Source of the DNA: Streptococcus sp. HMSC034E03
Lineage (GTDB): Bacteria > Bacillota > Bacilli > Lactobacillales > Streptococcaceae
NCBI RefSeq assembly: GCF_001811505.1
Contig: NZ_KV804942.1
Span: 42,962-106,961, forward strand
Direction: 5' to 3'
DNA length: 64,000 bases
In this document: piece after piece, positions 53,085 through 62,619 of the stretch
How the letters are laid out: each line of letters begins with the position of its first letter
Position numbering within the stretch: the first letter of the stretch is position 1
The notes under the pieces: model-generated
Told to the model about the DNA's origin: nothing
The model's input: the letters and a program-made list of their open reading frames with translations, nothing else
Databases searched by the model: none
Program-made: the position numbers and the translations under genes

Positions 53085-54965
53085 CTAGGTTGTATAAATA
53101 GTCGAAGCTGTCGCGATGGTATGCCACTGGTTGGCTGTCGTTGCTGCGAAGTCCTTGTCTGCGTGGAAGTCAGTAAATGGAAGAATCTCTACTTCTAGTT
53201 CGTCAATACGAGAGATTTCGCCTGCCAGGTAGTTTTCAATGCGACTTTCTGCTCGCTTGATGCGTTGCAAGAGCCCACCCATACGGATATCTACTGTATC
53301 CAAACCAAAGACCTTGTTTTCCTTCAACCATTGTTGGCTAAAGAGCTTGTGGAAGGTTTCAATCTGGCTTCTTAATTTTGGTAGTTCTTCTCTAGCAATT
53401 TGCTGCAAGCTCTCTTTATCGCCTGCTTGATAGGCTTGACGGATGCGTCGGCCTACATCAACCTTACTACTTAAAATAGCATTCAACTGAGCCTGAGTTT
53501 CAAAGAGATAAGCGTAGATACCTGCTTTTTCTTTAATGTCAGTAAGAATCTCAGCTGCCTGAGCAAAGTGTGGCTTGTCCTGTTCAGGAGTCATGTGCTT
53601 GTCAAGGATTGGACAGAGGACATCCTGATAAAAGACATAGCGGTTAGGGTTAATTCCACTGAGATTGTCTGGCAAGTCTGGTAAGAGGTTGGCCAGGTCA
53701 AGCTGCATAAAGTCCTCAACGGATAATCCTGTATTGGTCTTGAAATGAGCTGACAGACGTTCTAAATCATTGCGGTAGCTGAGTTCTGCCCAGATTTGTA
53801 AGCTCGGTAGGATCGAGAACTGGGCTGTTTCACCACCATTATCTCCCCAACCAGTCACAATGACTTCTTTGATCTGATTGGCACGGCAGGCTTTGTTTGC
53901 TTCAAGAGTAATGAGACGGCTGAAATGGTTATGAGGTGTAAAGCCAATCCACTTCCAAGCACCACCTGCAAAGGCGATATCCTGGCTAATCTTGTGATGG
54001 TTACTGAAGTTACGATTGTATTTTTCTTCGCTATCTTGGTAATAATCCCAGTAAACCAAGGTCACACGGTCTTTGAGACGGTCAAGGTAAACACGAGTCT
54101 CCTCTGGAATCTCCACATCACGGTCGTACTGGCCGTCTGCTGACATGAGTTTGAAGAACATATCGCTCCACATCTGGCAGTGGAAACCGTATTTGTCTGC
54201 AATATCCAGCACGCGCTCCAAGTGTTGGCACATGAGGAGACTACGATCAACCACACCGTTCAGGATAAGATAACGCCCCAAACCAACTAGGTGAGCTTCA
54301 TCCATCCCGATATTGACCTTGCGAGTTTGTAGTTTAGATAACGTCGCAAACATACCGTCAATCAGGTCGTAGACTTTTTCTTCGCCGATGAGGAGAATGT
54401 CCTCTACATCACGAAGTTGCTGCACTTCCTTGACACCCCATTTGACAAAGGCTGATAAGTGGGCCAAGGTCTGGATACATGGGACAAAGGTCATATCAAA
54501 CTGATGAGCGTAGGCTTCAATTTCCTGTAACTCTTCAGCTGAGTATGCTCCACGGAAATAACCAAAATAGGGTTGTCCCTCAATCTGATAGGTGTCTTCC
54601 ATATAGAGCTCAAAAGTTGAGTACCCCATGAGAGCCAAGACTTCAATCATCTGCTTGGCAGAAGCGACATTGAGCACCGCATTTCGGGAACAGTCAGCCA
54701 TATAAGCCAAATCTTCGTAAGTAGCTTGTTCTTCAATTTCTACCTTGTCACCTTCTGCCAAAGCTGTTGCTAGCACAGATAAAGCGCGGTAGAGTTGATG
54801 AGGTTTGCGGTAGGTCAGTTGATACTGCCCATTCTCACCCTTGATAGAGATAGAAGCTTGGTCAGACTGAGCGACTGCCACCTCTACATCCGGTAGGGAG
54901 ATGTGATTTTTTAATACTTCAATAGCTTGCGCTTGTTTGGGACTAAGTCCTGTAAATCTTACCAT
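53085..54965 (-). CDS. GH20 beta-N-acetylhexosaminidase (GcnA-like)
   Basis: 626 residues from ATG at 54965 (CAGGAGGAAAACCA upstream). The GH20 catalytic Asp-Glu pair is in [16 protein letters not shown]; substrate-binding Trp and Tyr are in [14 protein letters not shown] and [12 protein letters not shown]. No signal peptide, so it cleaves terminal GlcNAc or GalNAc inside the cell. Related to S. gordonii GcnA and pneumococcal GH20C as remembered. Its start overlaps the ROK gene stop by seven bases. Confidence 0.9.
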   Translation of the reverse strand: MVRFTGLSPKQAQAIEVLKNHISLPDVEVAVAQSDQASISIKGENGQYQLTYRKPHQLYRALSVLATALAEGDKVEIEEQATYEDLAYMADCSRNAVLNVASAKQMIEVLALMGYSTFELYMEDTYQIEGQPYFGYFRGAYSAEELQEIEAYAHQFDMTFVPCIQTLAHLSAFVKWGVKEVQQLRDVEDILLIGEEKVYDLIDGMFATLSKLQTRKVNIGMDEAHLVGLGRYLILNGVVDRSLLMCQHLERVLDIADKYGFHCQMWSDMFFKLMSADGQYDRDVEIPEETRVYLDRLKDRVTLVYWDYYQDSEEKYNRNFSNHHKISQDIAFAGGAWKWIGFTPHNHFSRLITLEANKACRANQIKEVIVTGWGDNGGETAQFSILPSLQIWAELSYRNDLERLSAHFKTNTGLSVEDFMQLDLANLLPDLPDNLSGINPNRYVFYQDVLCPILDKHMTPEQDKPHFAQAAEILTDIKEKAGIYAYLFETQAQLNAILSSKVDVGRRIRQAYQAGDKESLQQIAREELPKLRSQIETFHKLFSQQWLKENKVFGLDTVDIRMGGLLQRIKRAESRIENYLAGEISRIDELEVEILPFTDFHADKDFAATTANQWHTIATASTIYTT

Positions 54966-55828
54966 TGGTTTTCCTCCTGTAACCAGTTGACAAGGGCACC
55001 GTAGAGATTGGCATCTGCGTGATAGGTGCAAGCTTGAATGACTGGAGCAATTGTATACTCTTCATATCTTTCCACAAAGGTGTCTACTGCTTTTTGCACA
55101 CCTTTGATAAAATCTGGGTTTTGACTGATAGAGCCACCTAGGCTAATCACATCTGGGTCAATCAGGTACTGGATATTGAGCAGTCCTTGAGCCAGATTAC
55201 GATTCATACGCTCAATGGCTTCCTGGCAAAGAGCATTGCCGGCTGCCGCTTCTTGGTAAACCTTGCGGCCATCCCAATCAGACTGACCAGATTTTTCAAT
55301 GACGTAACGAACCATGTTTCCTGTAGAAGCTAGTAGTGACCAGTTGTTGAGCTTTTCCGCCGGTTCGATGGTTGTCATATAGCCAAACTCACCGCCCAAG
55401 CCATGACGTCCTCGGTGAAGCTTACCATTGATAATCATAGCCCCACCGATTCCTGTACCAATCACGACACAGGCTGCATTTTCAATCTCAGGATGAGCCA
55501 ACAATTCACTGAGTCCAACGCAGTTGGCATCATTTTCTAGATGGATTGGAAGCTTGTGATGAGCAAGGGCCTCATACCAAGAAAATCCATGGATGTAAGG
55601 AATGGCGCTAATTCCCTCAATCACACCTGTTTCTTGATTAACTGCACCTGGTACACTCATAGCAATCCCACGATAGTCCTGTTCTGACAAGCGTTGGTCC
55701 AACCAAGCTAGCAAATCTTCTAGAGTCTCTGGAGTTGGTGTGCTGGTCTTATCTAAAATCTTTCCATCAGGAGTTAGACTGGCAAATTTAATCCCAGTCC
55801 CTCCGATATCAATGGTTGCAAGGGTCAT
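54959..55828 (-). CDS. ROK-family sugar kinase
   Basis: 289 residues from ATG at 55828 (AGGTGAAAGCA upstream). Phosphate-binding motif [14 protein letters not shown], catalytic Asp in [13 protein letters not shown], then [20 protein letters not shown] with [12 protein letters not shown]; the ROK zinc-binding CXCGXXGC is missing, so it belongs to the zinc-less group. Likely phosphorylates mannose or N-acetylhexosamine released by the neighbouring hydrolases. Confidence 0.9.
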   Translation of the reverse strand: MTLATIDIGGTGIKFASLTPDGKILDKTSTPTPETLEDLLAWLDQRLSEQDYRGIAMSVPGAVNQETGVIEGISAIPYIHGFSWYEALAHHKLPIHLENDANCVGLSELLAHPEIENAACVVIGTGIGGAMIINGKLHRGRHGLGGEFGYMTTIEPAEKLNNWSLLASTGNMVRYVIEKSGQSDWDGRKVYQEAAAGNALCQEAIERMNRNLAQGLLNIQYLIDPDVISLGGSISQNPDFIKGVQKAVDTFVERYEEYTIAPVIQACTYHADANLYGALVNWLQEENQW

Positions 55829-55912
55829 TGCTTTCACCTGTAAAAAGGAGCGAATCAGCAGTTGGTTCTTACTTTTTCGCTCCTCCTTTCTGTTTATGTT
55901 TTCTTTTTGAAA

Positions 55913-58558
55913 TTAAATTTCTTCTTTTTTAATCAATTCTGTACGAATTTCTTGTGGTGCCAATAGTCCTGAATGGACTGGGTATGGGCGTTCCAACAAG
56001 TCAAGAATGGTTTGTTGTTTTTCAGACACACGGATATTTTCTTGACTCATGTTGTAGTAACGAAGGACATAACCTTCTTCATTCTCAGCTACCTTAAAGG
56101 CTGTCGGGCAGACTTGTGGCAAGTTCAGTGCCGGATGGTTAAAGAGGCTACCCGTTGCTGCAACGCTCCCCTCTTGTTTTGCAACTTGAAGAGCTGTAAA
56201 TGGCACCTGGAAGGCTTTGGCACGACGGAAAGCGGAGAAGCGTTCCCCTGCTTGGTGACATTCTACTGCAAACTCAACTTCGATAGCTCGCAAGCACTGA
56301 GCTTCTGGTGTTGGGAAATAGCCCCAGTCACCGAGTTCGCCTGAAGCACGAAGAAGGGTTACAGCCATGGTGTCATCTCCAAGAATTTCATATTCGTGCA
56401 ATCCTTTATTGGATACGGTCACTCCTTTAACATCATCATACAAGCTGACAAAAGCTTGTTGGTGTTGTGGATTTTCAGGATTTTCCCAAGAAGCTGCTGG
56501 TTTATTTGGTCTTGTCACAACTTCATAGATGCTTTCAGAAGCATTGCTTGGACGAGTGTTATGAGTTTTCACCAAGAGACGAATGCGGTGGTCTTTGGCT
56601 GTATTAGTAAAGCGAGTCTTGAAGCGAATCTGTGGATTGTCCACAAAGACAGTCATTTCTGTTTCAAGAGGAATGGTTGTCAACTCTTCTGAACGACCTG
56701 CATCTCGTTTCATGAACTCGATGATACCTCTTTGTTCTGCATCCAATTTTTCATCTGCGCTAACTGGAACAGTCAAGTCATGTTTGAGCAAGATTTTGGC
56801 ATAGCGAGCATTGTTTTCTAAGACTTCATAACCTTTCAGTTGAGCATAAATTGGCTCAGTTCCTTTCGGCTGGAAGTAAATGTACTCGTTACCAATATCT
56901 CCACGGTCCTCGAATTGGATGAAATCTTCGTAGGCTTCATTCGTAGTCTTGTCGTAAACTGTAATTCCTTCATCTACACTCACTGTTACGAATGGGGTAT
57001 CAATGACTCCATTTTGATAAATACCATCTCTGTATTCTACTTGGCCTTCAACTAATTGGAAGCTTGCCCAAGAAAGCGGAGCAAGGTGGACCGGGATTGT
57101 CACGCGCACTTGACGAGCAATATAGGGTTGGCGGAACTTGTCTTTTGGTAAAGTATAACCAAAACTTGCTCCCAAGTCTTCAATCTTAGCTTCAATGACA
57201 TGACCATCCAAATCTTCAACATGGTAGGTTGGTAAGGTCACGGCTGCCATCTTCTTGTAACCTTCAGTCGGATGCAATTCTTTGAAATCACAAGTAGCCA
57301 CATCCACTACAACACTAACTGTATCAACCTTGTCATGTAAAGCTGTGTTGACAACGGTAAAGAGGTAGTCGCTTTGCGCATTTTGAGTAGCTAATTTACC
57401 CTTCCATTCGTTAAGAAGATTGGTCTTAACAAAATTCCCGACTTGATTAACCTTGGCAAAACGAGTTTCCATTTCACGGTGAACTTCGTCAATACTACAA
57501 CCACAGATACTATCGTGTGGTGCATTTTGCAAGAGCACTTTCCATGCATAGGTCAATTGGTCCTTATGGTTATGACCACCAGTGAGAATAGTCAATGGTT
57601 CCACAACCTGCTCTAACAAGTTGCTATTTTCTTGGAAGGATTGTTTGAGGTAAACGCGTGAAGAAGAAGTATTGGCAAGAGTATACCAACCATCCGTTTC
57701 CTGACTGGTCAACTCACCTGTGACCGTTGATAATTGTTCAGGAAGGGCACTTTCCAGTGCTTGGACATATTCGTCAAATGAGCTATGAGTAAAGGTCACG
57801 TCAGGGAAGAGTTCGTTTGCCACACGAATGGCTTCGCTCAGATTTCTCTGAACAGGTTGGTGGTCACAGCCGTTCATCATCAACCATTGGTTGGTCGATG
57901 CATAATCACGGACGTCTGCTAACTTTTGCTTCCAGAAAGCCAAAGCCTCGTCTTTATCCACTGGAATTTCATTCCCGTTACTGTACCAGTTAGCAAAGAG
58001 AATACCGAGCACACGACTTCCATCAGCCCCCTGCCAGTACATCTCAGAAAATTGAGAAGTAAACTGTTCATCTTCAAGGACTTGGTTATCAAATCCGATT
58101 GGCTTGACACCGCGACCAAAGGCTGCCACGTGAATACCTGATTTTTGAAGAATTTGAGGCGCTTGTCCCATATTTCCAAAGGTATCTGGGAAGTAACCAA
58201 TCTGAGTTGATTTACCCCATTTGGCACATTCAGCTTGTCCAATCAAGGTATTGCGGACATTGGCTTCGCTGGAAATCAAGTAGTCATCCTGCAAGATGTA
58301 AAAGGGACCAATCTTCAATTTTCCTTCGTCAATGTAGCGTTGAACTTTGTCGCGATTTTCAGGGCGAATATCCAAGTAGTCATCAAGGACAATGGTTTGT
58401 CCATCCAAGTGGAAGCTCTTGAACTCAGGGTCATTTTCAAAGAGATCAAAGAGATTGTCAAATAATTCCACCAACTGCATACGGTGGCTTTCAAAAGGCA
58501 AGTACCACTCACGATCCCAGTGACTATGTGAGATAATATGTACGACAACATTTTCCAT
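55913..58558 (-). CDS. GH38 alpha-mannosidase, intracellular
   Basis: 881 residues from ATG at 58558 (GAGGTTTTACTTC upstream). Zinc ligands in HIISHSHWDREWYLPFE, nucleophile Asp in IGYFPDTFGNMGQAPQIL, and further His in NAPHDSICGCSIDEVHREME. No signal peptide. Works on alpha-mannosyl residues of N-glycan cores along with GH125 and GH92. First gene of the GH38-ROK-GH20 transcript, behind a cre-like site. Confidence 0.94.
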   Translation of the reverse strand: MENVVVHIISHSHWDREWYLPFESHRMQLVELFDNLFDLFENDPEFKSFHLDGQTIVLDDYLDIRPENRDKVQRYIDEGKLKIGPFYILQDDYLISSEANVRNTLIGQAECAKWGKSTQIGYFPDTFGNMGQAPQILQKSGIHVAAFGRGVKPIGFDNQVLEDEQFTSQFSEMYWQGADGSRVLGILFANWYSNGNEIPVDKDEALAFWKQKLADVRDYASTNQWLMMNGCDHQPVQRNLSEAIRVANELFPDVTFTHSSFDEYVQALESALPEQLSTVTGELTSQETDGWYTLANTSSSRVYLKQSFQENSNLLEQVVEPLTILTGGHNHKDQLTYAWKVLLQNAPHDSICGCSIDEVHREMETRFAKVNQVGNFVKTNLLNEWKGKLATQNAQSDYLFTVVNTALHDKVDTVSVVVDVATCDFKELHPTEGYKKMAAVTLPTYHVEDLDGHVIEAKIEDLGASFGYTLPKDKFRQPYIARQVRVTIPVHLAPLSWASFQLVEGQVEYRDGIYQNGVIDTPFVTVSVDEGITVYDKTTNEAYEDFIQFEDRGDIGNEYIYFQPKGTEPIYAQLKGYEVLENNARYAKILLKHDLTVPVSADEKLDAEQRGIIEFMKRDAGRSEELTTIPLETEMTVFVDNPQIRFKTRFTNTAKDHRIRLLVKTHNTRPSNASESIYEVVTRPNKPAASWENPENPQHQQAFVSLYDDVKGVTVSNKGLHEYEILGDDTMAVTLLRASGELGDWGYFPTPEAQCLRAIEVEFAVECHQAGERFSAFRRAKAFQVPFTALQVAKQEGSVAATGSLFNHPALNLPQVCPTAFKVAENEEGYVLRYYNMSQENIRVSEKQQTILDLLERPYPVHSGLLAPQEIRTELIKKEEI

Positions 58559-58592
58559 GAAGTAAAACCTCATTCTAAATTTAAATTTTTAT

Positions 58593-58606
58593 TGTTAACG
58601 TTTTAA
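58593..58606. promoter_or_regulatory. cre-like site before the GH38 operon
   Basis: TGTTAACGTTTTAA, a near-palindrome with the central CG of CcpA or LacI-type operators, 35 bases upstream of the GH38 start. Confidence 0.55.
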
Positions 58607-58656
58607 ATGTAAATTTGTGATTCTTTCCAAGAATCAGTTGCGCTTAAGCATGTTCC

Positions 58657-59937
58657 TTAGCGGATATCCAAGTAATCCAAGACCAACTCACAAAACATCA
58701 TGTTGGCCCAAGAGAACCATTCACGAGAGTAGAGGGTCGGATCATCTACGTGGAAGCTTTCGTGCATAACACCTGTTCCACCATCGCAAGCAACCAGCTG
58801 ATCTAGCAAGAATTTTTTCTCAGCTTTATCTGTAGCTGTCAAGCCTTGGATAGAAAGGGCGATTGGCCAGATATAGCGATAGAAGGTATGAGAACTTCCG
58901 AGACCGCTAGCGTATTCTCCTTGGTAGAAGTAGGGATTTTCAGGGCTCAGAATGGTGCGACGAGTGGCTTGATACACTTCGTCATTGACATCACAGTAGC
59001 CAAGATATGGGGCAGCCAACAAACTTGGTACGTTTGGATCATCCATGATGCTAGCATTTCCTAAACCATCTACCTCAAAGGCATAAATCTTCTCACCCTT
59101 GCTGTTAGTAGTGTAGGCGTAATTTTCAATCCCTTCCTGAATCTCCGCCTGGAGACGCTTAGCATCAGCAATGATGCTCTTGCTATCAGCTAGATTCAAT
59201 TCTGCAAAGATTTCTTGGACATAACCTAAGACAACCACTGCAAACATATTTGATGGAATCAAGTAGCTATACTGACAGCAGTCATCACTTGGACGAAAGG
59301 CTGACCAGGTCATCCCTGTCACAGCAAAGTCTGGCCCAAAGCCGTCATTTACCAAGGTATCTTCCTTACGATCAGTATCACGGACGAAGTGATAAGGCGA
59401 GTTCTTATGATCTTGTTCCACCGTCCAGAGATGAAGGATTTCCTTAGTCGCTGTAACAAAGGTTTCATCAAATTGGCTAGTCTCACCAGTTTCTTTCCAA
59501 AGGAGATAAGCCAATTGCAATGGATAACAAAGCGAATCTACTTCATACTTACGTTCCCAAATCCAGCCATTGAGGTCTGTATGGTCTGTCTCATGATGAC
59601 CCTTCCAGTTCTCCTCAATATTAAAAGAGTTGGCATAGGGATCCTTGAGAATCAAAGTCATCTGGCGTTTAACCAAGCCAGCAATGGTCTGGCGCAAACG
59701 AGGGTCTCTTTTTGCCACATGAAGGTATGGTCTAAGCTGGGCAGTCGAGTCACGAAGCCACATAGCTGGAATATCTCCCGTCAATACAAAGGTCGAGCCA
59801 TCTTCTAAAATCTCAACTGTATTGTCCAAGGTGTCTGTATAGCAACGTTCAAAGACATCAACCCACTCAGGATGCTCCTTGGCACGCTCTGCTACCTCAT
59901 CTAGCCACTCTCTGACAATTTCTTTTGAATAAACCAT
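58657..59937 (-). CDS. GH125 exo-alpha-1,6-mannosidase
   Basis: 426 residues, an (alpha/alpha)6 barrel family. Landmarks: TGDIPAMWLRDSTAQLRPYL near residue 52, then RKYEVDSLCYPLQLAYLLWK, GMTWSAFRPSDDCCQYSYLI with the catalytic acid region, and MHESFHVDDPTLYSREWFSW near the C-terminus with the candidate base Glu. No signal peptide. Corresponds to the enzyme studied in pneumococcus. Upstream on the same strand as GH38 with a 98-base gap. Confidence 0.93.
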   Translation of the reverse strand: MVYSKEIVREWLDEVAERAKEHPEWVDVFERCYTDTLDNTVEILEDGSTFVLTGDIPAMWLRDSTAQLRPYLHVAKRDPRLRQTIAGLVKRQMTLILKDPYANSFNIEENWKGHHETDHTDLNGWIWERKYEVDSLCYPLQLAYLLWKETGETSQFDETFVTATKEILHLWTVEQDHKNSPYHFVRDTDRKEDTLVNDGFGPDFAVTGMTWSAFRPSDDCCQYSYLIPSNMFAVVVLGYVQEIFAELNLADSKSIIADAKRLQAEIQEGIENYAYTTNSKGEKIYAFEVDGLGNASIMDDPNVPSLLAAPYLGYCDVNDEVYQATRRTILSPENPYFYQGEYASGLGSSHTFYRYIWPIALSIQGLTATDKAEKKFLLDQLVACDGGTGVMHESFHVDDPTLYSREWFSWANMMFCELVLDYLDIR

Positions 59938-60077
59938 AAACTATTTTGCCTCTTTCAAACAAATTTTCATTTTCAGTATATAGCTTTTAGTCCAGAAAAT
60001 ATATACACAAATGTTAGTCATTATTCTACAAAATTGTTATATTTTGAAGTCGCTTTCTAAAAGTCTCCTTTTTCTGA

Positions 60078-60083
60078 TATAAT
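60078..60083 (+). promoter_or_regulatory. -10 box of the GH92 gene
   Basis: TATAAT with TTTCTA as a poor -35 18 bases upstream, 26 bases before the ATG. The 172-base divergent interval also serves GH125 on the other strand. Confidence 0.55.
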
Positions 60084-60109
60084 GTAGAAAACTACTGAAG
60101 GAAACCACT

Positions 60110-62194
60110 ATGAAACCGATACTTGAAACCATTGATACCCGCTTTGGCACAGCTAGCAAGCACGCCTTTTCTCAGGGAAATACCCTACCTTACGCTGGAG
60201 TACCTTTTGGGATGAATTACTTTGTTCCACAAACTAGTGACCAGGAAGGGTCTTGGTTTTTTGATCCCCATCTTCCCATATTTCAGGGTATTCGACTAAC
60301 CCATCAGCCTAGCCCTTGGATTGGTGATTATTCTTGGTTGCTACTGACTCCTGTTACAGGAGAAATCAACGGTGACACCCTCTTCCATCGTCAGTCTTCT
60401 TATAACCTTGATCGTGCTATTTTCAATCCCCATTATCTCAGAACTTTTTCTGAACGTTATCAGATTGAAACCCAACTCACACCTACTTGCTATGGGGCTT
60501 CTATTCAACTAAGACAGATACAAGGCAAGAAGCTCTCACTCTATCTGCATGCAGCTGATGATTTATCATTAGAGCAAGTAGATGAGCGGACTGTCAGCCT
60601 TGGTCAAAGCGGATTAACCGAAACCAACAAAAGTCCCCTCGTCATGTTCACTGCCCTCGCATTCTCTACGGATATTCTATCTATCTATCAAGTGGGGCAA
60701 GACTGGCGTATCGACTTGGCTGGAGCAGAAGCTCTAGTTCAACTAGCTACTTCTTTTATTTCTAAAGAACAGGCCCTCTTTAATCTGCCTAGAAAAGACT
60801 TTGAAGAAACGAAATCAGAGGCCAAAGAAAGTTGGGAAAACCTTCTAGGTCGTTTTGATGTCGTGGAAACTGGCCCTGTAGACCGAACATTTTTTGATCA
60901 CTGTCTTTATAGACTCTTTCTTTTCCCACAAACCTTCTATGAGGTAAATGAGCAAGGCGAGACTATTCATATAGACCTTGCTTCAGGAACGATCAAGCCT
61001 GGTCTACTCTATACCAACAATGGTTTTTGGGATACCTTCCGCACTTCATTCCCGCTCTTTGCCTTGATTATTCCAGAGCACTATCGTCAGTTTATTGAAG
61101 GTTTCCTCAATAGCTATAGAGATACCGGGTATCTCCCTAAGTGGCTGGCTCCTGACGAAAGAGGAATGATGCCTGGGACTTTGATTGATGGCCTTCTTGC
61201 AGATAGTGCTTGCAAGGATATGGCACCTGAACTTGAAGAAGAATTTCTCAAAGCCATGATTGAAACTGCGACCAAGGCAGATCCAAAAACTATCAACGGA
61301 CGACACGGCCTGGCTCAATACCAAAAACTAGGATACCTATCCACGGACTTCCATGAAAGTGTCAGTCATACACTGGACTATGCTTACAGTGATTTTTGCA
61401 TCTCTACCTGCGCAGCAAAATTAGGTCAAGAAGAGCTGGCTCAAACCTATGCTCAATATTCTAAAAACTATCAGAATCTATTTGACTCTGAGACGGGTTA
61501 CATGAGGGCGCGTGATGTAGATGGCAACTTCCGTCCTGACTTTTCTCCCTATAGTTGGGGGCGTGACTACGCTGAGTGTTCAGCTATTCAAGCCAGTTTG
61601 GGTGTCTTACACGATATTTCTGGACTTAGCCAACTAATGGGTGGAAAAGAAGCCTTTAGTAACTATCTTTTAAAAGCTTGTCAAAGTCTCCCACTCTTTG
61701 AAACGACGGGTTATGGATATGAAATTCACGAGATGAGCGAAATGGCAACAGCACCATTTGGTCAACTAGCCATTTCCAACCAACCAAGTTTCCACATCCC
61801 TTATCTCTTCCGCTATAGCAATTATCCTCAATACACCAGTCTCTTAATCAAGACCCTCCGTCAAAAAGCCTTTCGAGCTGGCTGGGATGCTTATCCAGGA
61901 GATGAGGATAACGGTAGTCTATCTGCCTGGTATGTCTGGTCTGCCCTTGGGCTTTACCCGACCTGCCCAGGAAAAGCTATTTATGACCTTGGGATTCCAC
62001 TCTTTGACCACCTTCGTGTCTATCTAGCAGAAAAAAACCAGTGGTTGGATATTCGTACGCAACAAAATCATGAACACTTCCACTTTGTACAAGACTGTCA
62101 TCTTGACGGAAAAGAAGTTCAGAGTATTGGTCACCAGGATTTGCTAGATGCCCAAAATCTAGACTTTACACTCAGCTGGTTACCAAATCACTAA
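60110..62194 (+). CDS. GH92 alpha-mannosidase, intracellular
   Basis: 694 residues. Typical GH92 landmarks: GVPFGMNYFVPQTSDQ near the N-terminus, NGFWDTFRTSFPLFALI around residue 306, catalytic region HESVSHTLDYAYSDFCIS, then QPSFHIPYLFRYSNYPQY and GDEDNGSLSAWYVWSALGLY near the C-terminus. Calcium-dependent exo-acting alpha-mannosidases removing alpha-1,2 or related mannose. No signal peptide, so it acts on imported glycans. Transcribed opposite to GH125. GAAGGAAACCACT precedes the ATG. Confidence 0.94.
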   Translation: MKPILETIDTRFGTASKHAFSQGNTLPYAGVPFGMNYFVPQTSDQEGSWFFDPHLPIFQGIRLTHQPSPWIGDYSWLLLTPVTGEINGDTLFHRQSSYNLDRAIFNPHYLRTFSERYQIETQLTPTCYGASIQLRQIQGKKLSLYLHAADDLSLEQVDERTVSLGQSGLTETNKSPLVMFTALAFSTDILSIYQVGQDWRIDLAGAEALVQLATSFISKEQALFNLPRKDFEETKSEAKESWENLLGRFDVVETGPVDRTFFDHCLYRLFLFPQTFYEVNEQGETIHIDLASGTIKPGLLYTNNGFWDTFRTSFPLFALIIPEHYRQFIEGFLNSYRDTGYLPKWLAPDERGMMPGTLIDGLLADSACKDMAPELEEEFLKAMIETATKADPKTINGRHGLAQYQKLGYLSTDFHESVSHTLDYAYSDFCISTCAAKLGQEELAQTYAQYSKNYQNLFDSETGYMRARDVDGNFRPDFSPYSWGRDYAECSAIQASLGVLHDISGLSQLMGGKEAFSNYLLKACQSLPLFETTGYGYEIHEMSEMATAPFGQLAISNQPSFHIPYLFRYSNYPQYTSLLIKTLRQKAFRAGWDAYPGDEDNGSLSAWYVWSALGLYPTCPGKAIYDLGIPLFDHLRVYLAEKNQWLDIRTQQNHEHFHFVQDCHLDGKEVQSIGHQDLLDAQNLDFTLSWLPNH

Positions 62195-62250
62195 TAGTTC
62201 AAATCCCTTTGTCATGTACAAGGGGACTTTCTGATTTATACCAAATCCTC

Positions 62251-62500
62251 CACAAAGTTATCCACAGATTGTGTATAACTTTCAATCAACTTTCAAATCA
62301 ATTTCATGTACTTCCAAACGATTTCTCTCAACCATTTTTTTGACATCCTAAACTAAAACACCCTGAATAGCCTGTTCTATCAGTCTTTATATCCGACTAG
62401 CTTAGTACCCAACTCATACATTCTATCTCTTTTTTCTAAACTAACATTTGGAAAACAATTTTTTATTTCACAAAGTTATCCACAGATTGTGTATAACTTT
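62251..62500. repeat. Two 32-bp identical repeats with DnaA-box pairs
   Basis: The same 32 bases occur at 62251-62282 and 62469-62500. Each copy has TTATCCACA (62258-62266; 62476-62484) and, three bases later, TGTGTATAA (62270-62278; 62488-62496), the complement of TTATACACA. Both fit the DnaA box consensus TTATNCACA and face each other. The whole gap of 425 bases between GH92 and the permease contains no gene. Confidence 0.85.
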
Positions 62501-62619
62501 TACTCAAGTACAAACTCCAGCTGATAAATTCCCCCTACATTTTTTATAGGAAATTTCGGATTTTGTTAGGCGCTTTCAAAAAAACATGATATACTGAAAT
62601 TAATAGAAAAGGAGACATT

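Noticed and set aside
62195..62619. Chromosomal origin oriC
   Set aside because: DnaA-box pairs are present but dnaA and dnaN are not adjacent and no long A/T-rich unwinding element is evident; reported as a DnaA-binding locus instead.
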